Origin: Panulirus ornatus
Taxonomy: Eukaryota; Arthropoda; Malacostraca; Decapoda; Palinuridae
Length of the DNA stretch: 64,000 nt
Reading direction: 5' to 3'
Assembly (NCBI RefSeq): GCF_036320965.1
Contig: NC_092235.1
Coordinates: 9,962,651 to 10,026,650 of the forward strand
Made by a program: the position numbers and the translations under genes. Shown piece after piece: positions 52,713 to 64,000 of the stretch. Within the stretch, counting starts at the first letter, position 1, and every line of letters starts with the position of its first letter. Below the pieces are notes generated by a model, which saw only the letters and a program-made list of their open reading frames with translations, did not search any database and was not told the origin of the DNA.

Positions 52713-55485
52713 ACCCTCCTCTGCTCTCTCAACCACGCTCTTTTTATTTCCACACATCTCTCTTACCCTTACGTTACTCACTCGATCAAACCACCTCACA
52801 CCACACATTGTCCTCAAACATCTTATTTCCAGCACATCCATCCTCCTGCGCACAACTCTATCCATAGCCCACGCCTCGCAACCATACAACATTCTTGGAA
52901 CCACTATTCCTTCAAACATACCCATTTTTGCTTTCCGAGATAATGTTCTCGACTTCCACACATTCTTCAAGGCCCCCAGAATTTTCGCCCCCTCCCCCAC
53001 CCTATGATCCACTTCCGCTTCCATGGTTCCATCCGCTGCCAGATCCACTCCCAGATATCTAAAACACTTCACTTCCTCCAGTTTTTCTCCATTCAAACTC
53101 ACCTCCCAATTGACTTGACCCTCAACCCTACTGTACCTAATAACCTTGCTCTTATTCACATTTACTCTTACCTTTCTTCTTCCACACACTTTACCAAACT
53201 CAGTCACCAGCTTCTGCAGTTTCTCACATGAATCAGCCACCAGCGCTGTATCATCAGCGAACAACAACTGACTCACTTCCCAAGCTCTCTCATCCCCAAC
53301 AGACTTCATACTTGCCCCTCTTTCCAAAACTCTTGCATTCACCTCCCTAACAACCCCATCCATAAACAAATTAAACAACCATGGAGACATCACACACCCC
53401 TGCCGCAAACCTACATTCACTGAGAACCAATCACTTTCCTCTCTTCCTACACGTACACATGCCTTACATCCTCGATAAAAACTTTTCACTGCTTCTAACA
53501 ACTTGCCTCCCACACCATATATTCTTAATACCTTCCACAGAGCATCTCTATCAACTCTATCATATGCCTTCTCCAGATCCATAAATGCTACATACAAATC
53601 CATTTGCTTTTCTAAGTATTTCTCACATACATTCTTCAAAGCAAACACCTGATCCACACATCCTCTACCACTTCTGAAACCACACTGCTCTTCCCCAACC
53701 TGATGCTCTATACATGCCTTCACCCTCTCAATCAATACCCTCCCATATAATTTACCAGGAATACTCAACAAACTTAGACCTCTGTAATTTGAGCACTCAC
53801 TCTTATCCCCTTTGCCTTTGTACAATGGCACTATGCACGCATTCCGCCAATCCTCAGGCACCTCACCATGAGTCATACATACATTAAATAACCTTACCAA
53901 CCAGTCAACAATACAGTCACCCCCTTTTTTAATAGATTCCACTGCAATACCATCCAAACCTGCTGCCTTGCCGGCTTTCATCTTCCGCAAAGCTTTCACT
54001 ACCTCTTCTCTGTTTACCAAATCATTTTCCCTAACCCTCTCACTTTGCAAACCACCTCGACCAAAACATCCTATATCTGCCACTCTATCATCAAACACAT
54101 TCAACAAACCTTCAAAATACTCACTCCATCTCCTTCTCACATCACCACTACTTGTTATCACCTCCCCATTTGCACCCTTCACTGAAGTTCCCATTTGCTC
54201 CCTTGTCTTACGCACTTTATTTACCTCCTTCCAGAACATCTTTTTATTCTCCCTAAAATTTAATGATACTCTCTCACCCCAACTCTCATTTGCCCTTTTT
54301 TTCACCTCTTGCACCTTTCTCGACCTCCTGTCTCTTTCTTTTACACATCTCCCACTCAATTGCATTTTTTCCCTGCAAAAATCGTCCAAATGCCTCTCTC
54401 TTCTCTTTCACTAATACTCTTACTTCTTCATCCCACCACTCACTACCCTTTCTAATCAACCCACCTCCCACTCTTCTCATGCCACAAGCATCTTTTGCGC
54501 AATCCATCACTGATTCCCTAAATACATCCCATTCCTCCCCCACTCCCCTTGCTTCCATTGTTCTCACCTTTTTCCATTCTGTACTCAGTCTCTCCTGGTA
54601 CTTCCTCACAAAAGTCTCCTTCTCAAGCTCACTTACTCTCACCACCCTCTTCACACCAACATTCACTCTTCTTTTCTGAAAACCCATACAAATCTTCATC
54701 TTAGCCTCCACAAGATAATGATCAGACATCCCTCCAGTTGCACCTCTCAGCACATTAACATCCAAAAGTCTCTCTTTCGCACGCCTGTCAATTAACACGT
54801 AATCCAATAACGCTCTCTGGCCATCTCTCCTACTTACATAAGTATACTTATGTATATCTCGCTTTTTAAACCAGGTATTCCCAATCATCAGTCCTTTTTC
54901 AGCACATAAATCTACAAGCTCTTCACCATTTCCATTTACAACACTGAACACCCCATGTATACCAATTATTCCCTCAACTGCCACATTACTCACCTTTGCA
55001 TTCAAATCACCCATCACTATAACCCGGTCTCGTGCATCAAAACCACTAACACACTCATTCAGCTGCTCCCAAAACACTTGCCTCTCTTGATCTTTCTTCT
55101 CATGCCCAGGTGCATATGCACCAATAATCACCCACCTCTCTCCATCAACTTTCAGTTTTACCCATATTAATCGAGAATTTACTTTCTTACACTCTATCAC
55201 ATACTCCCACAACTCCTGTTTCAGGAGTATTGCTACTCCTTCCCTTGCTCTTGTCCTCTCACTAACCCCTGACTTTACTCCCCAGACATTCCCAAACCAC
55301 TCTTCCCCTTTACCCTTGAGCTTCGTTTCACTCAGAGCCAAAACATCCAGGTTCCTTTCCTCAAACATACTACCTATCTCTCCTTTTTTCACATCTTGGT
55401 TACATCCACACACATTTAGGCACCCCACTCTGAGCCTTCGAGGAGGATGAGCACTCCCCGCGTGACTCCTTCTTCTGTTTCCCAT
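52713..55485 (-). pseudogene. Family A endonuclease-RT ORF, best-preserved copy, one frameshift
   Basis: From ATG at 55,485: MGNRRRSHAGSAHPPRRLR, then CLNVCGCNQD, LALSETKLKGKGEEWFG, VIIGAYAPGHEKKDQ, RVIVMGDLNAKVSN, ALLDYVLIDRRAKERLL, GGMSDHYLVEAKM (complete AP endonuclease). About residue 380 a 2-bp loss near 54,318 shifts the frame. The second frame (open from 54,389) carries the linker, GKAAGLDGIAVESIKKGGD, VAFMDLEKAYDRVDRDAL, GLRQGCVMSPWLFNLFMDGV, QLLFADDTALVADSCEKLQ and LRTMCGVRWFDRVSN, up to the palindrome centre. The ATG at 55,485 is the best start candidate because similar sequence precedes LNVCGCN in other copies. Confidence 0.85.
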
Positions 55486-55607
55486 TTTAGAAAGTTAATA
55501 CAAGGAGGGGAGGATTTCTGGCCCCCCTCTCCCGTCCCCTCTAGTCGCTTTCTACGACACGTGAGGAATACGTGGGAAGTATTCTTTCACCCCTATCCCC
55601 AGGGATA
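52713..55607 (-). mobile_element. Family A LINE lacking its 3' end, right arm of a large palindrome
   Basis: Complete 5' end at 55,607 (TATCCCTGGGGATAGGGGTG) next to a TACATA/AT array. The element runs through endonuclease, linker and RT to codons for VVERAEEG at 52,713, where it meets the plus-strand arm. The last part of the C-terminal block, the 3' UTR and the tail are missing, so it cannot have arrived in this form by normal target-primed insertion. Confidence 0.9.
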
Positions 55608-57540
<1,933 letters not shown>

Positions 57541-60500
57541 TCGAAGGCTCAGACTGGGGTGTCTAAATGTGTGTGGATGTAACCAAGATGAGAAAAAAGG
57601 AGAGATAGGTAGTATGTTTGAGGAAAGGAACCTGGATGTTTTGGCTCTGAGTGAAACGAAGCTCAAGGGTAAAGGGGAAGAGTGGTTTGGGAATGTCTTG
57701 GGAGTAAAGTCAGGGGTTAGTGAGATGACAAGAGAAAGGGAAGGAGTAGCACTACTCTTGAAACAGGAGTTGTGGGAGTATGTGATAGCGTAAGAAAGTA
57801 AATTCTATATTGATATGGGTAAAACTGAGTGTTATTGGACAGAGATGGGTGATTATTGGTGAATATGCACCTGGGCATGAGAGGAAAGATCATGAGAGGC
57901 AAGTGATTTGGGAGCAGCTGAATGGGTGTGTTAGTGGTTTTGATGCACAAGACCGGGTTATAGTGATGGGTGATTTGAATGCAAAGGCGAGTAATGTGGG
58001 AGTTGAGGGAATAATTGGTATACATGGGGTGTTCAGCGTTGTAAATGGAAATGGTGAAGAGCTTGTAGATTTATGTGCTGAAAAAGGACTGGTGATTGGG
58101 AATACCTGGTTTAACAAGTGAAATATCCATAAGTATATGTATGTAAGTATGAGAGATGGCCAGAGAGCGTTCTTGGATTACGTGTTAATTGATAGGGGCG
58201 GGAAAGAGAAACTTTTGGATGTTAATGTGCTGAGAGGTGCAACTGGAGGGATCTTTGATCATTATCTTGTGGAGGCGAAGGTGAAGATCTGTAGGGGTTT
58301 TCAGGAAATAGGAGAGAATGTTGAGGTGAAGACAGAGGTGAGAGTAAGTGAGCTTGGGAAGGAGACTTGTGTGAGGAAGTACCAGAAGAGACTGAGTACA
58401 AAATGGAAAAAGGTGAGAGCAAAGGAGGTGAGGGGAGTGGGGGAGGAATGGGATGCATTTAGGGAAGCAGTGATGGCTTGCGCAAGAGATGCTTGTGGCA
58501 TGAGAAGCGTGGGAGGTGGGCAGATTAGAAAGGGTAGTGAGTGGTGGGATGAAGAAGTAAGATTATTAGTGAAAGAGAAGAGAAAGGCAGTTAGACAATT
58601 TTTGCTGGGAAATAATGCAAATGAGTGGGAGATGTATCAAAGAAAGAGACAGGGGGTCAAGAGAAAGGTGCAAGAGGTGAAAAAGAGGGCAACTGAGAGT
58701 TGGGGTGAGAGAGTATCATTAAATTTCAGGGAGAATAAAAAGATGTTTTGCAAGGAGGTAAATAAAGTGCGTAAGACAAGGGAACATATGGGAACTTCAG
58801 TGAAGGGGGCTAATGGGGAGGTGATAACAAGTAGTGGTGATGTGAGAAGGAGGTGGAGTGAGTATTTTGAAGGCTTGTTGAATGTGTTTCATGATAGAGT
58901 GGCAGATATAGGGTGTTTTGGTTGAGGTGGTGTGCAAAGTGAGAGGGTTAGGGAAAATGATTTGGTAAACAGAGAAGAGGTAGTAAAAGCTTTGCGGAAG
59001 ATGAAAGCCGCCAAGGCAATGGATTTGGATGGTATTGCAGTGGAATTTATAAAAAAAAAAGGGGTGACTGTATTATTTACTGGTTGGTAAGGTTATCTAA
59101 TGTATGTATGAATCGTGGTGAGGTGCCTGAGAATTGGCGGAAAGCTTGCATAGTGCCATTGTACAAAGGCAAAGGGGACAAAGGTGAGTGCTCAAATTAC
59201 AAAGGTATAAGTTTGTTGAGTATTCCTGGTAAATTATATGGGAGGGTATTGATTGAGAGGGTGAAGGCATGTACAGAGCATCAGATTGGGGAAGAGCAGT
59301 GTGGTTTCAGAAGTGGTAGAGGATGTGTGGATCAGGTGTTTGCTTTGAAGAATGTATGTGAGAAATACTTAGAAAAGCAACTGGAATTGTTTGTAGCATT
59401 TATGGATCTTGAGAAGGCATATGATAGAGTTCATAGAGATGCTCTGTGGAAGGTATTAAGAATATATGGTGTGGGAGAAAAGTTGTTAGAAGCAGTGAAA
59501 AGTTTTTATTGAGGATGTAAGGCATGTGTACGTGTAGGAAGAGAGGAAAGTGATTGGTTCTCAGTGAATGTAGGTTTGCGGCAGGGGTGTGTGATGTCTC
59601 CATGGTTGTTTAATTTGTTTATGGATGGTGTTGTTAGGGAGGTGAATGGAAAAGTTTTGGAAAGAGGGGCAACTAAGCAGTCTGCTGTGGATGAGAGAGC
59701 TTGGGAAGTGAGTCAGTTGTTGTTCGCTGATGACACAGCGCTGGTGGATAATTCATATGAGAAACTGCAGAAGCTGGTGACTGAGTTTGGTAAAGTGTGT
59801 GGAAGAAGAAAGTTAAGAGTAAATGTGAATAAGAGCAAGGTTATTAGGTACAGTAGGGTTGAGGGTCAAGTCAATTGCAAGGTAAGTTTGAATGGAGAAA
59901 AACTGGAGGAAGTAAAGTGTTTAAGATATCTGGGAGTGGATCTGGCAGCGGATGGAACCAAGGAAGTGGAAGTGAATCATAGGGTGGGGGAGGGGGCCAA
60001 AATTCTGGGAGCCTTGAAGAATGTTTGGAAGTCGAGAACATTATCTCGGAAAGCAAAAATGGGTATGTTTGAAGGAATAGTGGTTCCAACAATGTTGTAT
60101 GGTTGTGAGGCATGGGCTATGTATAGAGTTGTGCGCAACAGGGTGGATGTGCTGGAAATGAGATGTTTGAGGACAATATGTGGTGTGAGGTGGTTTGATC
60201 GAGTAAGTAATGTAAGGGTAATGGAGATGTGTGGAAATAAAAAGAGTGTGGTTGAGAGAGCAGAAGAGGGTGTTTTGAAATGGTTTGGTCACATAGAGAG
60301 AATGAGTGAGGAAAGATTGACCAAGAGGATATATATGTCAGAGGTGGAGGGAACAAGGAGAAGTGGGAGACCGAATTGGAGGTGGAAAGATGGAGTGAAA
60401 AAGATTTTGAGTGATCGGGGCCTCAACATGCAGAAGGGAGAAAGGCATGCAAGGAACAGAGTGGATTGGAATGATGTGGTATACCGGGGTCAATGTGCTG

Positions 60501-60936
60501 TCAATGGATTGAACCAGGGCATGTAAAGCGTCTGGGGTAAACCATGGAAAGTTGTGTGGGGCCTGGATGTGGAAAGGGAGGTGTGGTTTTGGTGCATTAT
60601 ACATGACAGCTAGAGACTGAGTGGGAATGAATGTGCCCTTTGTTGTCTTCTCCTAGCGCTATCTCGCGCACATGCAGGGGGAGTGGGTAGTCATTTCACG
60701 TATGGCAGGGTGGCGATGGGAATGAATAAGGGCAGACAGTATGAATTATGTACATGTGTATATTTGTCTGTGTGTGTATATATATGTATACATTGAGATG
60801 TATAGGTATGTATATGTGCGAGTGTGGACATGTATGTATATACATGTGTATGTGGGTGGGTTGGGCCATTCTTTCGTCTGTTTCCTTACCTTACCTTGCT
60901 AACGCGGGAGACAGCGACAAAGTATGATAAAAAAAT
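57541..60936 (+). mobile_element. Family A LINE lacking only the 5' UTR
   Basis: It begins at TCGAAGGCTCAG, about 150 bp inside the element, and continues to the tail ACAGCGACAAAGTATGATAAA at 60,936. Full-length 3' UTR with both the internal (TAGCGCTATCTCGCGCACATG) and the terminal motif. Its 3' end interrupts a Tigger transposase relic. Confidence 0.9.
57569..60526 (+). pseudogene. Family A endonuclease-RT ORF, broken
   Basis: Frames: 57,569-57,793 (CGCNQDEKKGEIGSMFEERN, LALSETKLKGKGEEWFG), 57,810-58,121 (IIGEYAPGHERKDH, RVIVMGDLNAKASN), 58,137-58,925 (LLDYVLIDRGGKEKLL; GGIFDHYLVEAKV, FDH for SDH; linker), 59,084-59,512 (NYKGISLLSIPGKLYGRVL, VAFMDLEKAYDRVHRDAL) and 59,564-60,526 (GLRQGCVMSPWLFNLFMDGV, QLLFADDTALVDNSYEKLQ, C-terminal block to AVNGLNQGM). 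Five breaks, the last a TGA for CGA in YRGCK. The final frame of 320 codons is clean. The total span corresponds to about 985 codons, in the range known for RTE-type ORFs. Confidence 0.85.
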
Positions 60937-60949
60937 ATGAAAATAATGA

Positions 60950-61723
60950 TACTAATATAGTGGATTCGTTAGCATTATACACTTGTTCTGGGGCTAAGTT
61001 TTCCACTGCCACAAACTTTTGAAATTCATCCACAAATTTTGTTACAGCTTTGTGATGAGTAGTTAATGTAACAAACAACCACAGGTGGGTTGTTGGCTTT
61101 GGTCAACTTATTACTACTGTTGTTTTATTGTTATCGTCAAGGCAGCCAGCCCGCAATGTGTCAGTCCCAGCAGGGCAGTCAGCTCGTACACTCTCTTTTA
61201 CCCTGTACATGTTGCTGTAAGATGTTTGATAGAGTATTGGAGTTTTTATCAATTATTTCAATACAACCTTACACTTACAAGCTTCCGTGTCACCACTACA
61301 CTTTTAACAGCACACACTATGCAATAACATTCCATGTCTGCACCGAAACCTGTGTAATCATCCTTGCAAATATATTCACAGTCATAGTCTAGCTTTAGCT
61401 TCCTATGAAAAATTTTAGCCTGCTCAATAAGCATCTCCCCAGAAATGCTTATACCTTCATTAGGTCAGAGCTTAAACCACTTTCTTGGCGCACTGTCTAA
61501 TTCAGTACTCCGAGCATCTTTCAAAGTTTTCCTAAAGTTTCAAATTTTCTGGCTTTCATTTTTCAGCAAAAAACTGAATATAAGAAATTAACATGACTGT
61601 TAATTAGCTTGGCTGCAGTGTAAACAGATTTTGGCATCTTAGTGCTGCTAACAGCGCCACCTGGTGACGACAGATTCAAAATATGCTGGACCACAGAATG
61701 CCAGATTAGAGAAGTACAACCTG
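60950..61723 (-). mobile_element. Tigger/pogo-type DNA transposon relic, 3' part lost
   Basis: The right end at 61,723 reads GTACAACCTG|TA, matching the Tigger terminal repeat, with the sub-terminal ATGCCAGATTAGAGAAG. Going left on the minus strand come transposase remnants and then, at 60,961, family A tail sequence. The rest of the element is not found on the far side of the LINE. Confidence 0.75.
60961..61520 (-). pseudogene. Tigger/CENP-B-type transposase remnant
   Basis: On the minus strand degenerate frames give DARSTELDSA, KWFKL, NEGISISGEMLIEQAKIF (the second helix-turn-helix of CENP-B/Tigger proteins; about 61,510-61,420) and then VTKFVDEFQKFVAVENLAPE followed by QVYNANES (61,050-60,961). 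The last corresponds to the QVYNADET block that holds the first catalytic aspartate of the DDE nuclease; here that D is N. Between them the frame is broken by stops. The two other catalytic residues are beyond the LINE junction and missing. Confidence 0.75.
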
Positions 61724-62278
61724 TATTAAATCTTTAAACATAGCACATGGCAATCATCAAACTTATTTTTTTCCCTAATCATACTGCCACTTTTACTCTT
61801 GTCATAATATCAATATTCCCTATCCAGGATGATTTAACTACAGTAAAAGAAAGCTGACACACTCTCTGACATCACATATTCTAATTCTTACACTATTGTT
61901 TTGAGAAGGCTTTGGCAGCTTTTTACTTTCTTAAACCAATAAGGCAGTCCAATTTCTTTAAAGGTGATCAACTACATTGAATGTAAACGAAGTAAAAGAT
62001 GTGGTTCATATATAGGAAACTTCCTTTACATTCCTTATTCACCTGCTGTGTTTTAAGTTTTAGCCTGAACAAAAAAAAGGAACTTTTTAAAAAGAAGTTA
62101 AATCTTTTGAGTTTAACCATGAGTGAAATCAGAATAATTTTTACAATGTAAAATGTAAGGCTTCCCCTCGAGACTACGACATCAGACTCCCTATGACAGA
62201 GATGCACTACCATTTGTAAGGCCCATCATTCAGAGGCTTGCAAATAAAGTCAAACAGAAAATAATTTCTAAGCCTCAA
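61724..62278. other. Non-LINE stretch without a recognisable gene
   Basis: AT-rich sequence. A minus-strand frame at 61,968-62,213 has no family resemblance and a hydrophobic, Lys/Phe-rich composition expected of AT-rich DNA. I do not call it. Confidence 0.4.
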
Positions 62279-64000
62279 TTTATATATACTTTATTTTGCT
62301 TTGTCGCTGTCTCCCGTGTTTGCGAGATAGCGCAAGGAAACAGACGAAAGAAATGGCCCAACCCACCCCCATACACATGTATATACATACACGTCCACAC
62401 ACGCAAATATACATACCTATACATCTCAATGTACACATATATATACACACACAGACACATACATATATACCCATGCACACAATTCACACTGTCTGCCTTT
62501 ATTCATTCCCATTGCCACCTCGCCACACATGGAATACCATCCCCCTCCCCCCTCATGTGTGCGAGGTAGCGCTAGGAAAAAAAAACAAAGGCCCCATTCG
62601 CTCACACTCAGTCTCCAACTGTCATGCAATAATGCCCGAAACCACAGCTCCCCTTCCACATCTAGACCCCACACAACTTTCATTGGTTTATCCCAGATGC
62701 TTCACATGCCCTGATTCAATCCACTGGCAGCACGTCAACCCCGGTATACCACATCGATCCAATTCACTCTATTCCTTGCCCTCCTTTCACCCTCCTGCAT
62801 GTTCAGGCCCCAATCACTCAAAATCTTTTTCACTCCATCTTTCCACCTCCAATTTGGTCTCCCACTTCTCCTCGTTCCCTCCACCTCCGACACATATATC
62901 CTCTTGGTCAATCTTTCCTCATTAATTCTCTCCATGTGCCCAAACCATTTCAAAACACCCTCTTCTGCTCTCTCAACCAAGCTCTTTTTATTTCCACACA
63001 TCTCTCTTACCCTTACGTTACTTACTCGATCAAACCACCTCACACCACACATTATCCTCAAACATCTCATTTCCAGCACATCCACCCTCCTGCGCACAAC
63101 TCTATCCATAGCCCACGCCTCGCAACCATACAACATTGTTGGAACCACTATTCCTTCAAACATACCCATTTTTGCTTTCCGAGATAATGTTCTCGACTTC
63201 CACACATTCTTCAAGGCTCCCACAACTTTCGCCCCCTCCCCAACACTATGATTCACTTCCGCTTCCATGGTTCCATCCGCTGCCAGATCCACTCCCAGAT
63301 ATCTAAAACACTTTACTTCCTCCAGTTTTTCTCCATTCAAACTTACCTCCCAATTGACTTGACCCTCAACCCTACTGTACCTAATAACCTTGCTCTTATT
63401 CACATTTACTCTTAACTTTCTTCTTTCACACACTTTACCAAACTCAGTCACCAGCTTCTGCAGTTTCTCACATGAATCAGCCACCAGCGCTGTATCATCA
63501 GCGAACAACAACTGACTCACTTCCCAAGCTCTCTCATCCACAACAGACTTCATACTTACCCCTCCTTCCAAAACTCTTGCATTCACCTCCCTAACAACCC
63601 CATCCATAAACAAATTAAACAACCATGGAGACATCACACACCCCTGCCACAAACCTACATTCACTGAGAACCAATCACTTTCCTCTCTTCCTACAAATAC
63701 ACATGCCTTACATCCTCGATAAAAACTTTTCACTGCTTCTAACAACTTGCCTCCCACACCATATATTCTTAATAACTTCCACAGAGCATCTCTATCAACT
63801 ATATCATATGCCTTCTCCAGATCCATAAATGCTACATACAAATCCATTTGCTTTTCTAAGTATTTCTCACATACATTCTTCAAAGCAAACACCTGATCCA
63901 CACATCCTCTACCACTTCTGAAACCATACTGCTCTTCCCCAATCTGATGCTCTGTACATGCCTTCACCCTCTCAATTAATACCCTCCCATACAATTTACC
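62279..64000 (-). mobile_element. Family A LINE, 3' half, continues past the window
   Basis: Tail at about 62,300 (GCTTTGTCGCTGTCTCCCG in antisense), full-length 3' UTR to 62,734 with the internal motif GTGCGAGGTAGCGCTAGG at about 62,558, then coding sequence to the window edge. The upstream part lies beyond 64,000. Confidence 0.9.
62735..64000 (-). CDS. Family A reverse transcriptase, C-terminal part, open to the window edge
   Basis: An uninterrupted frame of at least 420 codons: GRVLIERVKACTEHQIGEEQ, GFRSGRGCVDQVFALKN, VAFMDLEKAYDIVDRDALWK (I for R in DRVDR), GLWQGCVMSPWLFNLFMDGV (W for R in GLRQG), QLLFADDTALVADSCEKLQ with the catalytic FADD, NVNKSKVIRYSRVEGQ, FRYLGVDLAADGTMEAEV, LRIMCGVRWFDRVSN and NWRWKDGVKKIL. 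It stops after VVYRG because CGA became TGA, 13-14 codons before the usual end. The RT copies cDNA at the nicked target. Whether the upstream endonuclease is intact cannot be seen here. Confidence 0.8.
   Translation of the reverse strand, partial: GKLYGRVLIERVKACTEHQIGEEQYGFRSGRGCVDQVFALKNVCEKYLEKQMDLYVAFMDLEKAYDIVDRDALWKLLRIYGVGGKLLEAVKSFYRGCKACVFVGREESDWFSVNVGLWQGCVMSPWLFNLFMDGVVREVNARVLEGGVSMKSVVDERAWEVSQLLFADDTALVADSCEKLQKLVTEFGKVCERRKLRVNVNKSKVIRYSRVEGQVNWEVSLNGEKLEEVKCFRYLGVDLAADGTMEAEVNHSVGEGAKVVGALKNVWKSRTLSRKAKMGMFEGIVVPTMLYGCEAWAMDRVVRRRVDVLEMRCLRIMCGVRWFDRVSNVRVREMCGNKKSLVERAEEGVLKWFGHMERINEERLTKRIYVSEVEGTRRSGRPNWRWKDGVKKILSDWGLNMQEGERRARNRVNWIDVVYRG

Noticed and set aside
53381..53584. 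Recurrent 67-codon frame starting METSHTPAANLHSLRTNH
   Set aside because: Antisense to the RT segment encoding GLRQGCVMSPWLF; present wherever that segment is, with no start context or domain.
61085..61392. Plus-strand frames of 80-100 codons rich in Cys, Leu and Val
   Set aside because: Antisense to the Tigger transposase relic, which has recognisable motifs on the minus strand.

Overview
The window looks like intergenic or intronic DNA from an arthropod, most likely a decapod crustacean. The grounds are a very high load of one young APE-type non-LTR retrotransposon of RTE-like type, pogo/Tigger DNA transposons, a relic of an R2-superclade element, and long (AT)n and (TACATA)n arrays. There is no bacterial-style gene organisation and no tRNA or rRNA gene that I can see. 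The species call rests on recollection of repeat types and is an inference.

The dominant family, called family A here, is about 3.5 kb long. It has a GC-rich 5' UTR, one ORF of roughly 1,000 codons (AP endonuclease, linker, reverse transcriptase with FADD, C-terminal domain), a 3' UTR of about 450 bp rich in TACATA-type words, and a conserved 3' tail ending GCGGGAGACAGCGACAAAG followed by A/T-rich sequence. About two dozen copies or fragments cover most of the window on both strands. None is fully intact. The longest nearly clean copies are at 43,941-47,460 (+), 47,480-51,040 (-), 52,713-55,607 (-), 57,541-60,936 (+) and 62,279 to the window end (-). A short element of about 235 bp (family A-short, five copies counting the duplicate) is built from the LINE 5' UTR joined to the LINE 3' tail.

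Layout. 1-3,431: eroded LINE pieces and local repeats. 3,432-4,648: a 5'-truncated family A copy between two 385-bp direct repeats. 5,413-8,760: a decayed R2-superclade element (zinc finger, Myb motif, RT with its catalytic core deleted, restriction-like endonuclease). 10,350-11,419: a Tigger-type element carrying a 560-bp hairpin. 11,797-11,953: a candidate exon on the minus strand. 13,060-17,839: two family A copies, one twin-primed. 16,827-31,959: a 7.56-kb unit present twice in tandem, with a chimeric LINE at the junction. 31,960-34,193: the rest of a LINE interrupted by an A-short copy. 34,194-37,731: mostly non-family-A sequence with a second candidate minus-strand exon (35,785-36,054) and an inverted repeat pair. 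37,732-60,936: nearly continuous family A copies in opposing orientations, including a tail-to-tail full-length pair and a 1.5-kb-arm palindrome, separated by (AT)n. 60,950-61,723: a Tigger transposase relic cut by a LINE. 62,279-64,000: another family A copy leaving the window.

The elements interact mainly through nesting and recombination. A complete copy could in principle have mobilised the A-short elements through the shared tail, copies are inserted into one another with recognisable target-site duplications, and homology between two copies appears to have produced the 7.56-kb duplication. If the two candidate exons are real, much of the window may be intronic to a host gene read from the minus strand; that is inference.
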